37,165 nt of DNA from Puniceicoccales bacterium. Its GTDB lineage: Bacteria > Verrucomicrobiota > Verrucomicrobiia > Opitutales > UBA953. Location of the stretch: NCBI GenBank assembly GCA_031279675.1, contig JAITIB010000038.1:1-37165 (forward strand). The letters are read 5' to 3'. Shown piece after piece: positions 1-10,293 of this stretch. Both the position numbers and the translations under genes were made by a program. Every line of letters starts with the position of its first letter. Within the stretch, counting starts at the first letter, position 1. The notes under the pieces are model-generated. The model was not told where the DNA came from. It saw nothing but the letters and a program-made list of their open reading frames with translations, and did not search any database.

Positions 1-2
1 TC

Positions 3-272
3 GCCACCGGCAGCCTGAACGCAAACAGCACGGCGGACATCGTTTACAACGGCGACTTGAGCGCCGGGAACGAGCTTGTGATCATCGGCGTGGCCGAGGG
101 CGTCCTGAAAAGCTGGAACCTCAACGGGACAGTAATCGATGGGAACTACGCGCTGACATCGGAGAGCGGCGGCTTCAGCATCACGCCCATTCCCGAACCC
201 TCGACCTACGCCTTGTTCGGCGGCCTCGGCGCGCTCGCCCTCACGCTCCTGCGGCGCAGACGCAAAGCTTGA
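3..272 (+). CDS. PEP-CTERM sorting domain protein, C-terminal part (5' end outside window)
   Basis: Frame open from window start; C-terminus PIPEPSTYALFGGLGALALTLLRRRRKA is a canonical PEP-CTERM motif + TM + Arg cluster. Confidence 0.85.
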   Translation, partial: ATGSLNANSTADIVYNGDLSAGNELVIIGVAEGVLKSWNLNGTVIDGNYALTSESGGFSITPIPEPSTYALFGGLGALALTLLRRRRKA

Positions 273-278
273 CAGACA

Positions 279-316
279 AAACAGGGGAGAGCTTTTGCTC
301 TCCCCTGTTTTTTTGG
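279..316 (+). terminator. Rho-independent terminator after the PEP-CTERM gene
   Basis: aaacaggggagagc-tttt-gctctcccctgttttttt: perfect GC-rich stem followed by T-run. Confidence 0.9.
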
Positions 317-460
317 GGAAGCTTTCAAGACAATTACCGAAATGGTGTGTATCCTGTGCGCAGTGACATTGTTGAGGTGATGATTTTTTACTTCAAAAAA
401 TTCTCCGGGCGGATAACAGCCCCGCGACGTTTTAGCATCATTTAACCGATTTCAGAAATC

Positions 461-2371
461 ATGAGTTCCGAAAACACCGCAGACGCCACCGCCACCACGC
501 ATAGTTTCCAAGCCGAGGTTCGCCAGGTCCTGGACATAGTCATCCACTCGCTTTACAAGGACCGGGACATTTTCATCCGCGAGCTTGTTTCCAATGCCTC
601 CGACGCGCTTGAGAAACTCCGGCACATCCAGCTCACGGAGAAGGATGTCCATCAGGCTGACGCCCCTCGTGAAATCACGCTCACGACCGACGACACCGCC
701 GGCACACTAACCATTCGCGACACCGGCGTTGGGATGACTCGCGAGGAGCTTGTCGAAAACATTGGCACGATCGCGCATTCCGGCACGAAGGCGTTCCTTC
801 AGGCGATCAAGGAAAAGGGGGGGGGCAACGAGAATTTGATCGGACAGTTTGGCGTGGGCTTTTTCAGCGTGTTCATGGTTGCCGGGCATGTCACTCTGCA
901 CACGCGCAGCTGGCGGCCCGGGGGCGAGAGTCTTTGCTGGGAGAGCGACGGGAGCGGCACCTACACGCTGCGTGCCGCGCACGCCCCCGAGGATCGCGGG
1001 ACGCGCATCACGATCAGGCTCAAGCCCGAACACAAGGAATACGCCACCGCGGATCGCGTCAAAAACGTCCTCGTGCGCTATTCCAAATACGTCCCCGCGC
1101 CGCTGAGTCTCAATGGCGAGAAGCTCAACACCCAGCAGGCGCTCTGGCTCAAGGGCAAGGCGGACATCAGTGTGGACGAATACAAGGAGTTCTACAAATT
1201 CCAGTGCCACGCGTGGGACGAGCCGCTCGACTGGCTGCACTTCAACGCGGACGCGCCGTTGCTCATCAACGCCCTGCTCTACATTCCCGGGAGCAATGTC
1301 GAGAAGAACGGCTTTTCGCGACAGGAGCCCGCGGTCGCGCTGCATTGCCGCAAGGTGCTCATCGAGGAGGCGCCCAAGGGGCTCTTTCCCGAATGGCTTC
1401 GGTTTCTCAAGGGTGTGGTGGACAGCGCCGACATTCCGCTGAATATTTCGCGCGAGACGATGCAGGACAGCGCGCTGGTGCAGAAGCTCAACCAGGTGCT
1501 TGCCAAGCGTTTCATCAAGCACCTTGAGGAGCTCGCCCGGCGCGATTCGGCGAAATACGAAAGCTTCTGGCGGGAATACAGCCGCAACCTCAAGGAGGGG
1601 ATCGTCACGGACGCCGTCCACCGCGACGCGCTTGCCCCGCTTTTGCGCTATGAGAGCAGCGCCACTGACGCGGGCAAGCTCACCACCCTTTCCGAATACG
1701 TTGATCGCATGAAGCCGGGGCAGAAGGAAATTTACTACCTCGCCGGGCCCGGACGGGACAGCATCGAGAGCGGCCCTTACCTTGAGGCGTTCAAGGCGCG
1801 TTCCATTGAGGTGCTTTATTTGACCGACGCCACCGACGATTTCGTCATGAGCCATCTCGGCTCCTACAAGGAGAAGCCGCTCACCGCCGCGGACCAGGCC
1901 GATCTTGACCTTGGCGAGGCCGACGGGACCACCGGGGGCGGGGCCCTTTCCGAAAAGCGCCTCAAGGGTCTTTGCGAGTGGATCAAATCCGAGCTCGGCC
2001 CGAAAAATCTCGATGCCGTGGAGGCTGGGAAACGCCTCGTCAACAGCCCCGCCGTCGCGCTTAACGCCGACAAGTTCATGACTGCCACGATGCGCCGCAT
2101 GATGCAGGCAATGGGCGGGAACGGGGGCGCGGACGCCACCCCGAGGATCAAACTGGAAATCAATCCGCGCCACGGCTTGATCCACAAGCTGGATGCGTTG
2201 CGCGACGGGGATCCGGCGTTTGCGAAACTCATCGCGGCGCAAATCCTGGACAACGCGCTGCTGTCCGCCGGGTTGCTGGACAATCCCCGTGGCATGACGG
2301 CGCGCATTTACGAAATCCTTGAAGGCGCCGCGGGCCGCGCCGCGGCAAACGGGAAGAGGGAGGAAGGCTGA
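461..2371 (+). CDS. htpG: Molecular chaperone HtpG (Hsp90)
   Basis: 636 aa; [72 protein letters not shown]-like (SRETMQDS) motifs of Hsp90. Confidence 0.97.
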   Translation: MSSENTADATATTHSFQAEVRQVLDIVIHSLYKDRDIFIRELVSNASDALEKLRHIQLTEKDVHQADAPREITLTTDDTAGTLTIRDTGVGMTREELVENIGTIAHSGTKAFLQAIKEKGGGNENLIGQFGVGFFSVFMVAGHVTLHTRSWRPGGESLCWESDGSGTYTLRAAHAPEDRGTRITIRLKPEHKEYATADRVKNVLVRYSKYVPAPLSLNGEKLNTQQALWLKGKADISVDEYKEFYKFQCHAWDEPLDWLHFNADAPLLINALLYIPGSNVEKNGFSRQEPAVALHCRKVLIEEAPKGLFPEWLRFLKGVVDSADIPLNISRETMQDSALVQKLNQVLAKRFIKHLEELARRDSAKYESFWREYSRNLKEGIVTDAVHRDALAPLLRYESSATDAGKLTTLSEYVDRMKPGQKEIYYLAGPGRDSIESGPYLEAFKARSIEVLYLTDATDDFVMSHLGSYKEKPLTAADQADLDLGEADGTTGGGALSEKRLKGLCEWIKSELGPKNLDAVEAGKRLVNSPAVALNADKFMTATMRRMMQAMGGNGGADATPRIKLEINPRHGLIHKLDALRDGDPAFAKLIAAQILDNALLSAGLLDNPRGMTARIYEILEGAAGRAAANGKREEG

Positions 2372-2426
2372 CGGGGTGGCGGATTCCGCTTCCACTTGCG
2401 GGAAAAATGTTTTCCTTGCGCACCCG

Positions 2427-4013
2427 ATGAACAATTCCTGGCAACGTTTCCGGCAGCACTATTATCCATTCGACGGCGAGGGCTTTGCGCTCGACATCAG
2501 CCGCGTCCCTTTCCCCGACGATTTTTTCCCGGAAATTGAATCCCGCCTGCAGTCCGCCTACGTTGCGATGGACGGGCTGGAGAAGGGCGCCATCGCCAAT
2601 CCTGATGAAAACCGGAGGGTCGGGCACTACTGGCTTCGCGCCCCCGGGCTTGCGCCGGATCGGGCGCTCACCACCGAGATCGAACAAACGGTCGGGGCCA
2701 TCGAGGAGTTTGCCAAAAAAATCCACGGTGGCGTCGTGCAGGGTGGCGGTGGAAAGTTTGAGCACCTGCTTTGCATCGGCATCGGTGGTTCCGCGCTTGG
2801 CCCCCAGCTCGCCGCGCACGCGCTCTCGCGCCCGGGCGCGGACAGGATGTGCGTGCACTTTATTGACAACACCGATCCCGACGGCTTCGACCATGTGTTC
2901 GCCCGGCTGGAAAAAAAGCTCGGGCGCACGCTCGTCGTCGTCACCTCCAAATCGGGGGGGACTCCGGAGCCGCGCAACGCGATGATTGAGACGGAGGCGC
3001 GGTATCGTGCCGCCGGGTTGAATTTCGGGGCGCACGCTGTTGCCATCACCGGAGCGGGGAGCCAGCTCGACAAACACGCGGTGGCGGAAAATTTCCTCGC
3101 GCGTTTCCCCATGTGGGACTGGGTCGGCGGGCGCACCAGCGAGTTTGCCGCCGTGGGCCTGCTGCCCGCCGCGCTGCAGGGCTTTCCCATTCGCGAGCTC
3201 CTCGGCGGGGCCGCCGCGATGGATTGCCTCACGCGTTCGCGCGAGACAGGGCGCAATCCCGCCGCGCTGCTTGCCGCCTCGTGGTATTTCCTAACCAGGG
3301 GGCGTGGCGAGAAGGACATGGTCGTCATCCCCTACAAGGACCGCCTGCTCCTCCTCGCCCGTTATCTCCAGCAACTCATCATGGAGTCGCTTGGCAAGGA
3401 ACGGGACCTCGCCGGCAACATTGTCCACCAAGGTCTCTCCGTTTACGGCAACAAGGGCTCGACCGACCAGCACGCCTACGTCCAGCAACTGCGCGACGGC
3501 GTGGCGAATTTCTTCGTCACCTTCGTCGAGGTCTTGCGCGACCGCGACGGCGCCTCACCCGAGGTTGAGCATGGCATCACCAGCGGCGATTATCTTGAGG
3601 GCTTTTTCCTCGGCACCCGCGAGGCATTGGGCGAGAGCGGGCGGGCCAGCATCACGCTCACCATCGAGGAGGTGTCCGCGCGCACGCTTGGGATGCTCAT
3701 CGCGCTGTTTGAGCGCGCCGTGGGTTTCTACGCCAGCCTTGTCGGCATCAACGCCTATCACCAACCCGGGGTCGAGGCCGGCAAGAAGGCCGCCACGGAC
3801 ACGCTTTCCCTCCAGAGGCGCGTCGTGGCGCTCCTTGCGGCGCACCCGGGAACGCCTTGGACGGCGGAGGAAATCGCGGCAAAATTAAACCTTGAATCCC
3901 GGTGCGAACTCATCTTTAAGCTGCTGCAACACTTGGCGGCCAATCCCGTCAGGCGAATCAATAAACAAACCAAAACACCATTCCAACTCAGCACCTTCAC
4001 GCACGTCCCGTAG
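2427..4013 (+). CDS. pgi: Glucose-6-phosphate isomerase with C-terminal extension
   Basis: ATG at 2427 ([17 protein letters not shown]...); [41 protein letters not shown] typical of Pgi. ORF track start 2319 overlaps htpG and is probably too early. Confidence 0.93.
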   Translation: MNNSWQRFRQHYYPFDGEGFALDISRVPFPDDFFPEIESRLQSAYVAMDGLEKGAIANPDENRRVGHYWLRAPGLAPDRALTTEIEQTVGAIEEFAKKIHGGVVQGGGGKFEHLLCIGIGGSALGPQLAAHALSRPGADRMCVHFIDNTDPDGFDHVFARLEKKLGRTLVVVTSKSGGTPEPRNAMIETEARYRAAGLNFGAHAVAITGAGSQLDKHAVAENFLARFPMWDWVGGRTSEFAAVGLLPAALQGFPIRELLGGAAAMDCLTRSRETGRNPAALLAASWYFLTRGRGEKDMVVIPYKDRLLLLARYLQQLIMESLGKERDLAGNIVHQGLSVYGNKGSTDQHAYVQQLRDGVANFFVTFVEVLRDRDGASPEVEHGITSGDYLEGFFLGTREALGESGRASITLTIEEVSARTLGMLIALFERAVGFYASLVGINAYHQPGVEAGKKAATDTLSLQRRVVALLAAHPGTPWTAEEIAAKLNLESRCELIFKLLQHLAANPVRRINKQTKTPFQLSTFTHVP

Positions 4014-4060
4014 ACGAGTCACTTATCCATAACAAACCGAACAACCAACAACCAGCCCCT

Positions 4061-5089
4061 ATGAACAAAACGCTCTCCGCCATCATCCGCATCCTGGCAA
4101 TCCTCGGCGCCATCGCCGCCGGTGTCGCCTGGTATTTCATCTACACGCAAAACATCAAGGTCGCCATGAAGCAGACGGAATGGCTGACTCAGGATCCCGA
4201 GCTCGGGAGCAAGGCCGGCAAGGAGTTTGTCGAGCGCATGAAAGTGCTGGATCCCGCCTTGAAAGATCTTCTCAAGGCCAAGCGCGACGAGATCACAAAG
4301 CTCACCGCCGACCTTGCCGCCGCCAACGCCACCATCGAGGCGCGCGACCGCACCATCAACGAAAAGAACGCTGAGATCAGCCGGCTCGAAAACGAGCGCG
4401 CCGAGCTCATCCGCAACCGTGACGAGCTCAACACCCAGCTCGCGCAGGCACGCGCGGAAGTTTCCCGCCTTCAGGGCGAGCTTGAGCGCGCCACCGCCGA
4501 CCTCGCTCGCAAGAACGAACAGATCAGCACCATGTTCACCAAGGAACAATACGAGGAGCAGGTCGCCGCGCTTCACAAGTCGGAGGACGAAAAGCAGAAG
4601 GCCACCATCCGTTACGCGAAGCTCCTCAACTGGGCGCAGAAGGAAACCGGCATTCTCGCCCCCTTCCCGCGCGATCTCTTCGCCCCCGAGTCCACCGAGA
4701 CCGACGGGCCCCGTGTTGGCGAAACACCCGCGAAGATCCCCACCAAGATCATCGCCGTTGACCGCCGCCGCGGTGTCGTCTCGATTTCCATTGGCCAGGA
4801 GGACGGCATATTCGCTCCCAATCAGATTTACGATGTGGATGCCAGCGGCGTCTATGTGGGCAAGATCCGCATCTCCGAGGTGCGTCCCGGCATGTCCGTC
4901 GCGAACATTCTTCCGGAGACGCAAATCAACCTCCTCTCCAAGGAGGCCACCATCCACTTGACTCGCGCCCGTGCCGTCACCTCCAAGGATGCGTTGAAGA
5001 AGCCCACACCGCAGACCGCTCCGGGTGTTGCCGCCACGCAGGAAACGCCCGTCGCTCCCGCGGCGCCGTCCGTCGTCACGGTGCGGTAG
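4061..5089 (+). CDS. Membrane-anchored coiled-coil protein, function unknown
   Basis: 342 aa; N-terminal TM (IIRILAILGAIAAGVAWYFIY), long heptad-rich central region, C-terminal beta-rich domain. Confidence 0.75.
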   Translation: MNKTLSAIIRILAILGAIAAGVAWYFIYTQNIKVAMKQTEWLTQDPELGSKAGKEFVERMKVLDPALKDLLKAKRDEITKLTADLAAANATIEARDRTINEKNAEISRLENERAELIRNRDELNTQLAQARAEVSRLQGELERATADLARKNEQISTMFTKEQYEEQVAALHKSEDEKQKATIRYAKLLNWAQKETGILAPFPRDLFAPESTETDGPRVGETPAKIPTKIIAVDRRRGVVSISIGQEDGIFAPNQIYDVDASGVYVGKIRISEVRPGMSVANILPETQINLLSKEATIHLTRARAVTSKDALKKPTPQTAPGVAATQETPVAPAAPSVVTVR

Positions 5090-5126
5090 TGCCGTGCCGA
5101 TAGCCCGAGTTTTGCATGTGCCTCCG

Positions 5127-5291
5127 ATGCGACCGGACCGATGTCTGATGGTGATTTTCGTGCTCGTGGCCGGTGTTCTTGCCGGTTGCGAGTCGTCGCG
5201 CCCGGGGCGGACCGTGCAACCTTGGAACCAGCCTCAATCGTGGGAGGGCTCGGTTCCCGGAATGAGCGGCATGGGCACCAGCAATCGTTGA
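5127..5291 (+). CDS. Small putative lipoprotein
   Basis: MRPDRCLMVIFVLVAGVLAGCESSRPG... lipobox LAGC; 54 aa; lies between the coiled-coil gene and rsmI. Confidence 0.55.
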   Translation: MRPDRCLMVIFVLVAGVLAGCESSRPGRTVQPWNQPQSWEGSVPGMSGMGTSNR

Positions 5292-5356
5292 GAAATGACC
5301 GGGGGCCCGGGGAGCTCCGGCCCCGGATTGTGTCCTGCCCGCGCGAGTTTGCTTGA

Positions 5357-6043
5357 ATGTCTGGAACACTTTACATTGTGGCCACCCCCATTGGCAACCT
5401 CGCCGATCTGAGCGGGCGGGCCTTGGCCACGCTGAGGGCCGCCACCTTGATTGCCTGCGAGGACACGCGCACATCCCTCAACCTCCTGCGCCATCACGGG
5501 ATTGAGAGGCCCTTGGTCGCCTATCACGAGCACAACGAGCAACAGTTTGCCCCCGTGCTGGCCGGTCGTGTGGCGGCGGGCGAGACCATTGCCCTCATCT
5601 GCGACGCCGGCACACCCACGTTGAGTGATCCGGGGTTCCGTGTTGTGCGCGAGTGCCGGCGCCGTGGTCTTGCCGTTGTCCCCGTTCCCGGGGCCAATGC
5701 GGTTGTTGCCGCGTTGTCCGTGTCCGGCCTGCCGACGCATGCGTTCCGGTTTGCCGGTTTTCTCGCGCCCAGGAGTGCCGTCCGGATCCGGTTTCTGGAG
5801 GGCATCCGTGACGCCACCGACACCGTGGCGCTTTACGAGTCCTGCCACCGTGTTGGGAAGCTGGCGGAGGAAATCCATGCCACGCTTGGCCCCGCGCGCG
5901 TGGTGTGTTTTGCGAGGGAGCTTACCAAGCTTCACGAAACCGTCCTGACCGGCACGATTGCGGATGTGTTGCCCCGGCTGGCGGGCAATAATTTGCGTGG
6001 TGAATTTGTTGTTCTTGTCGCGCCCGCCGGGTTTGCGCTGTAG
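5357..6043 (+). CDS. rsmI: 16S rRNA (cytidine(1402)-2'-O)-methyltransferase RsmI
   Basis: GTLYIVATPIGNLADLSGRALATLRAATLIACEDTRTSLNLLRHHGI, ICDAGTPTLSDPGFRVV: RsmI signature. Confidence 0.95.
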   Translation: MSGTLYIVATPIGNLADLSGRALATLRAATLIACEDTRTSLNLLRHHGIERPLVAYHEHNEQQFAPVLAGRVAAGETIALICDAGTPTLSDPGFRVVRECRRRGLAVVPVPGANAVVAALSVSGLPTHAFRFAGFLAPRSAVRIRFLEGIRDATDTVALYESCHRVGKLAEEIHATLGPARVVCFARELTKLHETVLTGTIADVLPRLAGNNLRGEFVVLVAPAGFAL

Positions 6044-6139
6044 CGGAATCCGGCATTCGGGGTGGAATCCTGTGGAATTTTCTTTTTGTTTCCGCGTTTC
6101 CCGTCCATTTCGCATCAAGGTTTTTCAATCCATATTCCA

Positions 6140-7696
6140 ATGAGCATCCCCAACGCCACCGCCACCCGAGGCACGGGCAACTACCGCTGGACGATCTGCG
6201 CCCTCGTGTTTTTTGCCACCACCATCAACTATCTGGACCGGAATGTGCTCGGCCAGTTGAAAGACACGCTTTTGCCGCTGATACGCTGGGAGGAGGGCAA
6301 TGTCATCCGCGCTGCGCTCGACACGCTTGCGGGGTGGGGGTGGATCAGTCCCTTTGACTGGACGAGGAACAGTGGCGACATTGAGTATTCGTGGGTGGTG
6401 AATGCCTTTCAGGTTTCCTACGCGGTCGGTCTTCTGGTCATCGGTCGTTTGATAGATCGGCTGGGGAGCAAGCGTGGTTATGGGGTGGCGCTCACGGGCT
6501 GGAGTTTTGCCGCCATCGGGCACGCGTTCTCCTATGGTTTTTTCTCGTTTGCCGCCTGGCGCGCCGCGCTTGGCCTCACGGAGGCCGGGAATTTTCCCGC
6601 CGCGCAAAAGGCCGTCACGGAGTGGTTCCCGAAGAAGGAGCGCGCCCTTGCCACGGGCATTTACAACAGCGGCACGAATGTCGGCGCGATCGTCGCCCCG
6701 CTTGTTGTCCCGCTTTTGGCCGGCTCGCTTGTCCTTGGGTGGAGCTGGCAGTGGGCTTTTGTGATCACCGGGGCCGTGGGTTTGCTTTGGCTGGTTTTCT
6801 GGTATCGCATCTACAAGACTCCGGGGGAGAAACTTGAGGAGGGGACGCTTTCCCGCGCCGAATACGATTACATCCACAGCGACCTTGACGAGCAGGTGGA
6901 GAATGCCGATGGAGCGGGGCAGGGGCGGGTGCCGTGGAAAAGGTTGCTGGGTTACCGGCAGACGTGGGCGTTCTTTTTCGGGAAATTTTTCACGGACCCC
7001 GTGTGGTGGTTTTATCTCTTCTGGCTCCCGGGATTTCTTTCCGACGAGAACAAGCGAAAGATTGCCGTGGCTTATCCCGACGGGCTGCCCGACGGGGTGA
7101 CGCTTGATGCCGTGCTGAGGGAGCTGCAAAATTTCACGAGTGTTTTTGGCGGGACGCCCGGGCTCGACAAACTCGGCGTCAAGGGTCTGGTCGTGTGGCC
7201 GGTTGCCGTTGCCGTCGTCTATACAATCTCCGTGGTCGGGAGTGTGTGCGGCGGTTACTTGCCAAAGCTTCTTGCCGACTCCGGAATCATGGTTGGGCGG
7301 GCGCGAAAGATGGCGATGTTTGTCTATGCGTTGATGCCATTGACGGTGCTTGCGGCGATGTGGCTCGGGGGTGTCAGCACTTGGCTGGCCGTGGGTGTGA
7401 TCGGGCTCGGCACGGCGGCGCACCAGGCTTGGTCGGCGAACATTTTCACGACTGTTCCCGACATGTTCCCGAAGAAGGCCGTTGGCTCCGTCACGGGCAT
7501 CGGCGGGATGGCGGGCACGCTCGGCAGTGTGATTTTCCAGCCCGTTGTCGGCCTCCTGCTGGCCCACTACAAGGCCGCGGGCGATCCGACGAGCGGCTAC
7601 GCCATTGTGTTTGGCTACTGTGCCGTCGCCTACATCGGCGCCTGGTTGGTCATGCACGCTTTTGCGCCGCGTTTTGAAAAAATCACTGACCTTTGA
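6140..7696 (+). CDS. MFS transporter (hexuronate/anion:cation symporter-like)
   Basis: ATG at 6140 (MSIPNATAT...YRWTICALVFFATTINYLDRNVLGQLKDTL); multiple TM segments; GLTEAGNFPAAQKAVTEWFPKKERALATGIYNSGTNVGAIVAPL motif of the ExuT/ACS family. Confidence 0.88.
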   Translation: MSIPNATATRGTGNYRWTICALVFFATTINYLDRNVLGQLKDTLLPLIRWEEGNVIRAALDTLAGWGWISPFDWTRNSGDIEYSWVVNAFQVSYAVGLLVIGRLIDRLGSKRGYGVALTGWSFAAIGHAFSYGFFSFAAWRAALGLTEAGNFPAAQKAVTEWFPKKERALATGIYNSGTNVGAIVAPLVVPLLAGSLVLGWSWQWAFVITGAVGLLWLVFWYRIYKTPGEKLEEGTLSRAEYDYIHSDLDEQVENADGAGQGRVPWKRLLGYRQTWAFFFGKFFTDPVWWFYLFWLPGFLSDENKRKIAVAYPDGLPDGVTLDAVLRELQNFTSVFGGTPGLDKLGVKGLVVWPVAVAVVYTISVVGSVCGGYLPKLLADSGIMVGRARKMAMFVYALMPLTVLAAMWLGGVSTWLAVGVIGLGTAAHQAWSANIFTTVPDMFPKKAVGSVTGIGGMAGTLGSVIFQPVVGLLLAHYKAAGDPTSGYAIVFGYCAVAYIGAWLVMHAFAPRFEKITDL

Positions 7697-7792
7697 GCGT
7701 GCCCTCCCTTTGGAGGGCGGAGGGACGAAAAATGCGGTTCGTGGAATCTTTTGTGTTGATTGTGCCGCGTGAATCCCCCTACCTTGCGCGCC

Positions 7793-8485
7793 ATGGACTT
7801 TACCCCCATTTTCTATCGTTTGGCCGCCCTGTGCGGAATGCTTCTTTTTCAGGCGTCCGCGCTCGCCCAGCAGCAACCTGCCGCCGCGGGCAGGGCGGCT
7901 GTCGAGGTCAAGGCTGTGCGCTTCGCCCAGACAAAGGTCAGCAATACTGTGCTGGTGCCGATGACCCGCGTGGAGGTGCAAATCCTCGCCAAGGAAAACG
8001 CGAGGCTTCTTGAGGATCCCAAGGCGATTGTCCCCAACAAGAGCTGGGTGGACAAGATCAAGGTCACTGTGACGATCGCCTACGAGCTGCCCGCAGCAAG
8101 AAAGGCGGCATCCGGTGGCGCGGCGGCCAGTTTGGAGGATCGGTATGCCTTCTACCGTTCCTCTGTCACCATCATGACGATGGAGAAGAACTCCACTGGT
8201 TCGGTCTTCTTCTATCTTCCGGGGGAAATCGTAAAGCGCGACCAGCTGAAGCAGGAGCCTTACGCGTATGCGATTGATTTGGAAGTGGACGGGACTTCCC
8301 TCCCGCCGTCCAAATCCAGTGTGAGCCGGCTTTTGCTGGCCGAGGCGCAATACAAGGCGTTCAAGGAAATGGCGGACCGTGGCGTGTTGAGCACCACCGG
8401 AGTTTTGCGGCCACAATACTTGGTGGCGACGGAAGCGCTGCCTGCGTCCACACCCACGTTGATACGCGAGGACGCCGCCCGTTGA
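7793..8485 (+). CDS. Amuc_1102-like pilus-associated protein
   Basis: Signal peptide (MDFTPIFYRLAALCGMLLFQASALAQQ); first gene of a five-gene locus ending in a secretin; order and features match the Akkermansia Amuc_1102-1098 type locus. Confidence 0.7.
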   Translation: MDFTPIFYRLAALCGMLLFQASALAQQQPAAAGRAAVEVKAVRFAQTKVSNTVLVPMTRVEVQILAKENARLLEDPKAIVPNKSWVDKIKVTVTIAYELPAARKAASGGAAASLEDRYAFYRSSVTIMTMEKNSTGSVFFYLPGEIVKRDQLKQEPYAYAIDLEVDGTSLPPSKSSVSRLLLAEAQYKAFKEMADRGVLSTTGVLRPQYLVATEALPASTPTLIREDAAR

Positions 8486-8534
8486 CGCACCCGCACGTTT
8501 TGTTCACCACCTTGGTCCCGCATATTCCCACCGC

Positions 8535-10283
8535 ATGAGCTCTGCAAATTCGATTGTCGTCAACTGTGGCGCGACCCATGTCTCCGTCTCCGTTTTTTCG
8601 GCGGGCGACGGGCATTTGAAATTGGAAAAATTTCTCGTCCAGCCGCTCTCCTACGATTACGCCAACGAGGCCGCGTGGCTTGATGTACTGACGGGGGCGT
8701 TGCGCGGCATTGTCCGCAGGATGGGACTTTCCGGTCCCGCGACGGTCATCGTCCCCGGTTACCAGCTCCTGACGAAGAATATCAAGGTTCCCCAGGTCGA
8801 GAAATCCCGCCAGCGCCAGATCATCGCATTCGAGGCCCAGAACAGTCTGCCAAACGCGAGTGAGATGGTGTGGGACAGCCAGATCATTTCCACTGACGGA
8901 GTCGAGGCCGAGGTGGCGTTGTTTGCACACCGTTCCAGCGATGCCGTGCGCTTCACCGAGGCAGTCCGCTCGACGGGTTTGAAGCCGGAGATCGTGGACG
9001 CGGCGACGTTGCTGGATTATCAGGCCTACCTGCTCTCCCAGCGCACGATCGAGGAGGAGGTGTTGCTGGTGAACATCGGGGCGCGCTCGACGAATCTCAC
9101 CTTCGTTTCCTCGTCGGGCTTCAGCATCCAGAACATCAGTCTGGGCGGCAATTTTCTCACGCAGACGCTGGCGGACAACCTTGGGCAGACTTTCCGTGTC
9201 GCGGAAGAGCTCAAGCTGCAGTATTTCTCGGGGCAAAAGCACGCCAATCCGGGCGACCCCTTGGCGGACACCCTGCGCACCAACGCCCAGACATTTGCGC
9301 GCCGGCTTGGGCAGGATATTTCACGACGCATCGTGAACTACAAGCGCCAGAATGCGGGCCGTGTCCCGGTTCGTTTGCTCCTGACGGGCCGTGCCTCGCT
9401 CCTGCCCGGATTGTCAGAGCACCTCTGCGACATTCTCAAGATTTCGGTGGATTACTTTGATCCGACCGGGACGTTGCGGATTGGCTCCCATGTCCATCCC
9501 GAGCTTCTTGACGCATTCCGCTTCCAAATGTCGGAGACCGTTGGGGGTGCCGCCCGCCTTGTGTTGCCAGAGCCCGTGGGGGTCAACCTCCTGCCCAAGG
9601 CGGTTGCGGAGGCGATGGAGTTCACCAAGAAAAAACCCGTCCTGCTGCTTGCCGCCTTTCTGCTCGCGGTGGCGCCGTGGCCTGTCGCGGTGCATTTCCT
9701 GAAAACCAACAAGGAGCTTTCCGGTCGCATCAAGGCGGTAAAGGCCGAGGGCGACAAATATATCGAAAACAGGAACACACTCGAGAGCGTCACCACCGAC
9801 GTTCAAAAAACTGCCGCTCATGTTGCCGCGCTCGCCCATGTCGCCGCCGCCCGCGAAAACTGGCGTTTCTTCCTCTTTGAGCTCCAGAACACATTGATTG
9901 AGAACACGCGGCACGCATGGATTGAGTCGCTTGTCGTGACGCGCCCGGCTCCCAAGCCCCCCGCGCGTGCCGCGGATGGCAAGCCTGCCGTCTCCCCCGC
10001 CCCCAACACTCCTGCCGCTCCCGGTAACGCGCCGGCGGTGAGCGTCTCCATCACGGTTCGTGTCTTGATGGACAAAATTGCGCCCGGCGCCACCTACAAC
10101 GCCGACGCCGTCAACCAAAAGTTCAAGGAAATTCAGGACAGCCTTCAGTCGCGTTCCACCTTCCTTGACGAAGACAAGGAGGGGCGCAAACGAATTGAGG
10201 CGCATGCCGCCGCCGGCACCGACGGGGCGAATCTTCCCAAGCGCACCTTCATCCTGACCATCAACCCCGCCAATCCTCTCTGA
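8535..10283 (+). CDS. PilM-like actin-fold ATPase fused to a PilN-like membrane/coiled-coil region (Amuc_1101-like)
   Basis: 582 aa; N-terminal IVVNCGATHVSVSVFS, KVPQVEKSRQRQIIAFEAQNSLP and LVNIGARSTNLTFV are PilM-like; TM at PVLLLAAFLLAVAPWPVAVHFL followed by PilN-like region. Confidence 0.82.
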   Translation: MSSANSIVVNCGATHVSVSVFSAGDGHLKLEKFLVQPLSYDYANEAAWLDVLTGALRGIVRRMGLSGPATVIVPGYQLLTKNIKVPQVEKSRQRQIIAFEAQNSLPNASEMVWDSQIISTDGVEAEVALFAHRSSDAVRFTEAVRSTGLKPEIVDAATLLDYQAYLLSQRTIEEEVLLVNIGARSTNLTFVSSSGFSIQNISLGGNFLTQTLADNLGQTFRVAEELKLQYFSGQKHANPGDPLADTLRTNAQTFARRLGQDISRRIVNYKRQNAGRVPVRLLLTGRASLLPGLSEHLCDILKISVDYFDPTGTLRIGSHVHPELLDAFRFQMSETVGGAARLVLPEPVGVNLLPKAVAEAMEFTKKKPVLLLAAFLLAVAPWPVAVHFLKTNKELSGRIKAVKAEGDKYIENRNTLESVTTDVQKTAAHVAALAHVAAARENWRFFLFELQNTLIENTRHAWIESLVVTRPAPKPPARAADGKPAVSPAPNTPAAPGNAPAVSVSITVRVLMDKIAPGATYNADAVNQKFKEIQDSLQSRSTFLDEDKEGRKRIEAHAAAGTDGANLPKRTFILTINPANPL

Positions 10284-10293
10284 ACGCACAAAC

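Noticed and set aside
707-2434. 575-aa antisense ORF over htpG
   Set aside because: High-GC antisense shadow ORF; the + strand HtpG is unambiguous.
7701-7718. Hairpin gccctcc-cttt-ggagggc after the MFS gene as a terminator
   Set aside because: Good stem but no following T-tract; not called as a terminator.
6125-8416. 763-aa antisense ORF over the MFS transporter and Amuc_1102-like gene
   Set aside because: Low-complexity Arg/Pro/His-rich shadow translation spanning two clear + strand genes.
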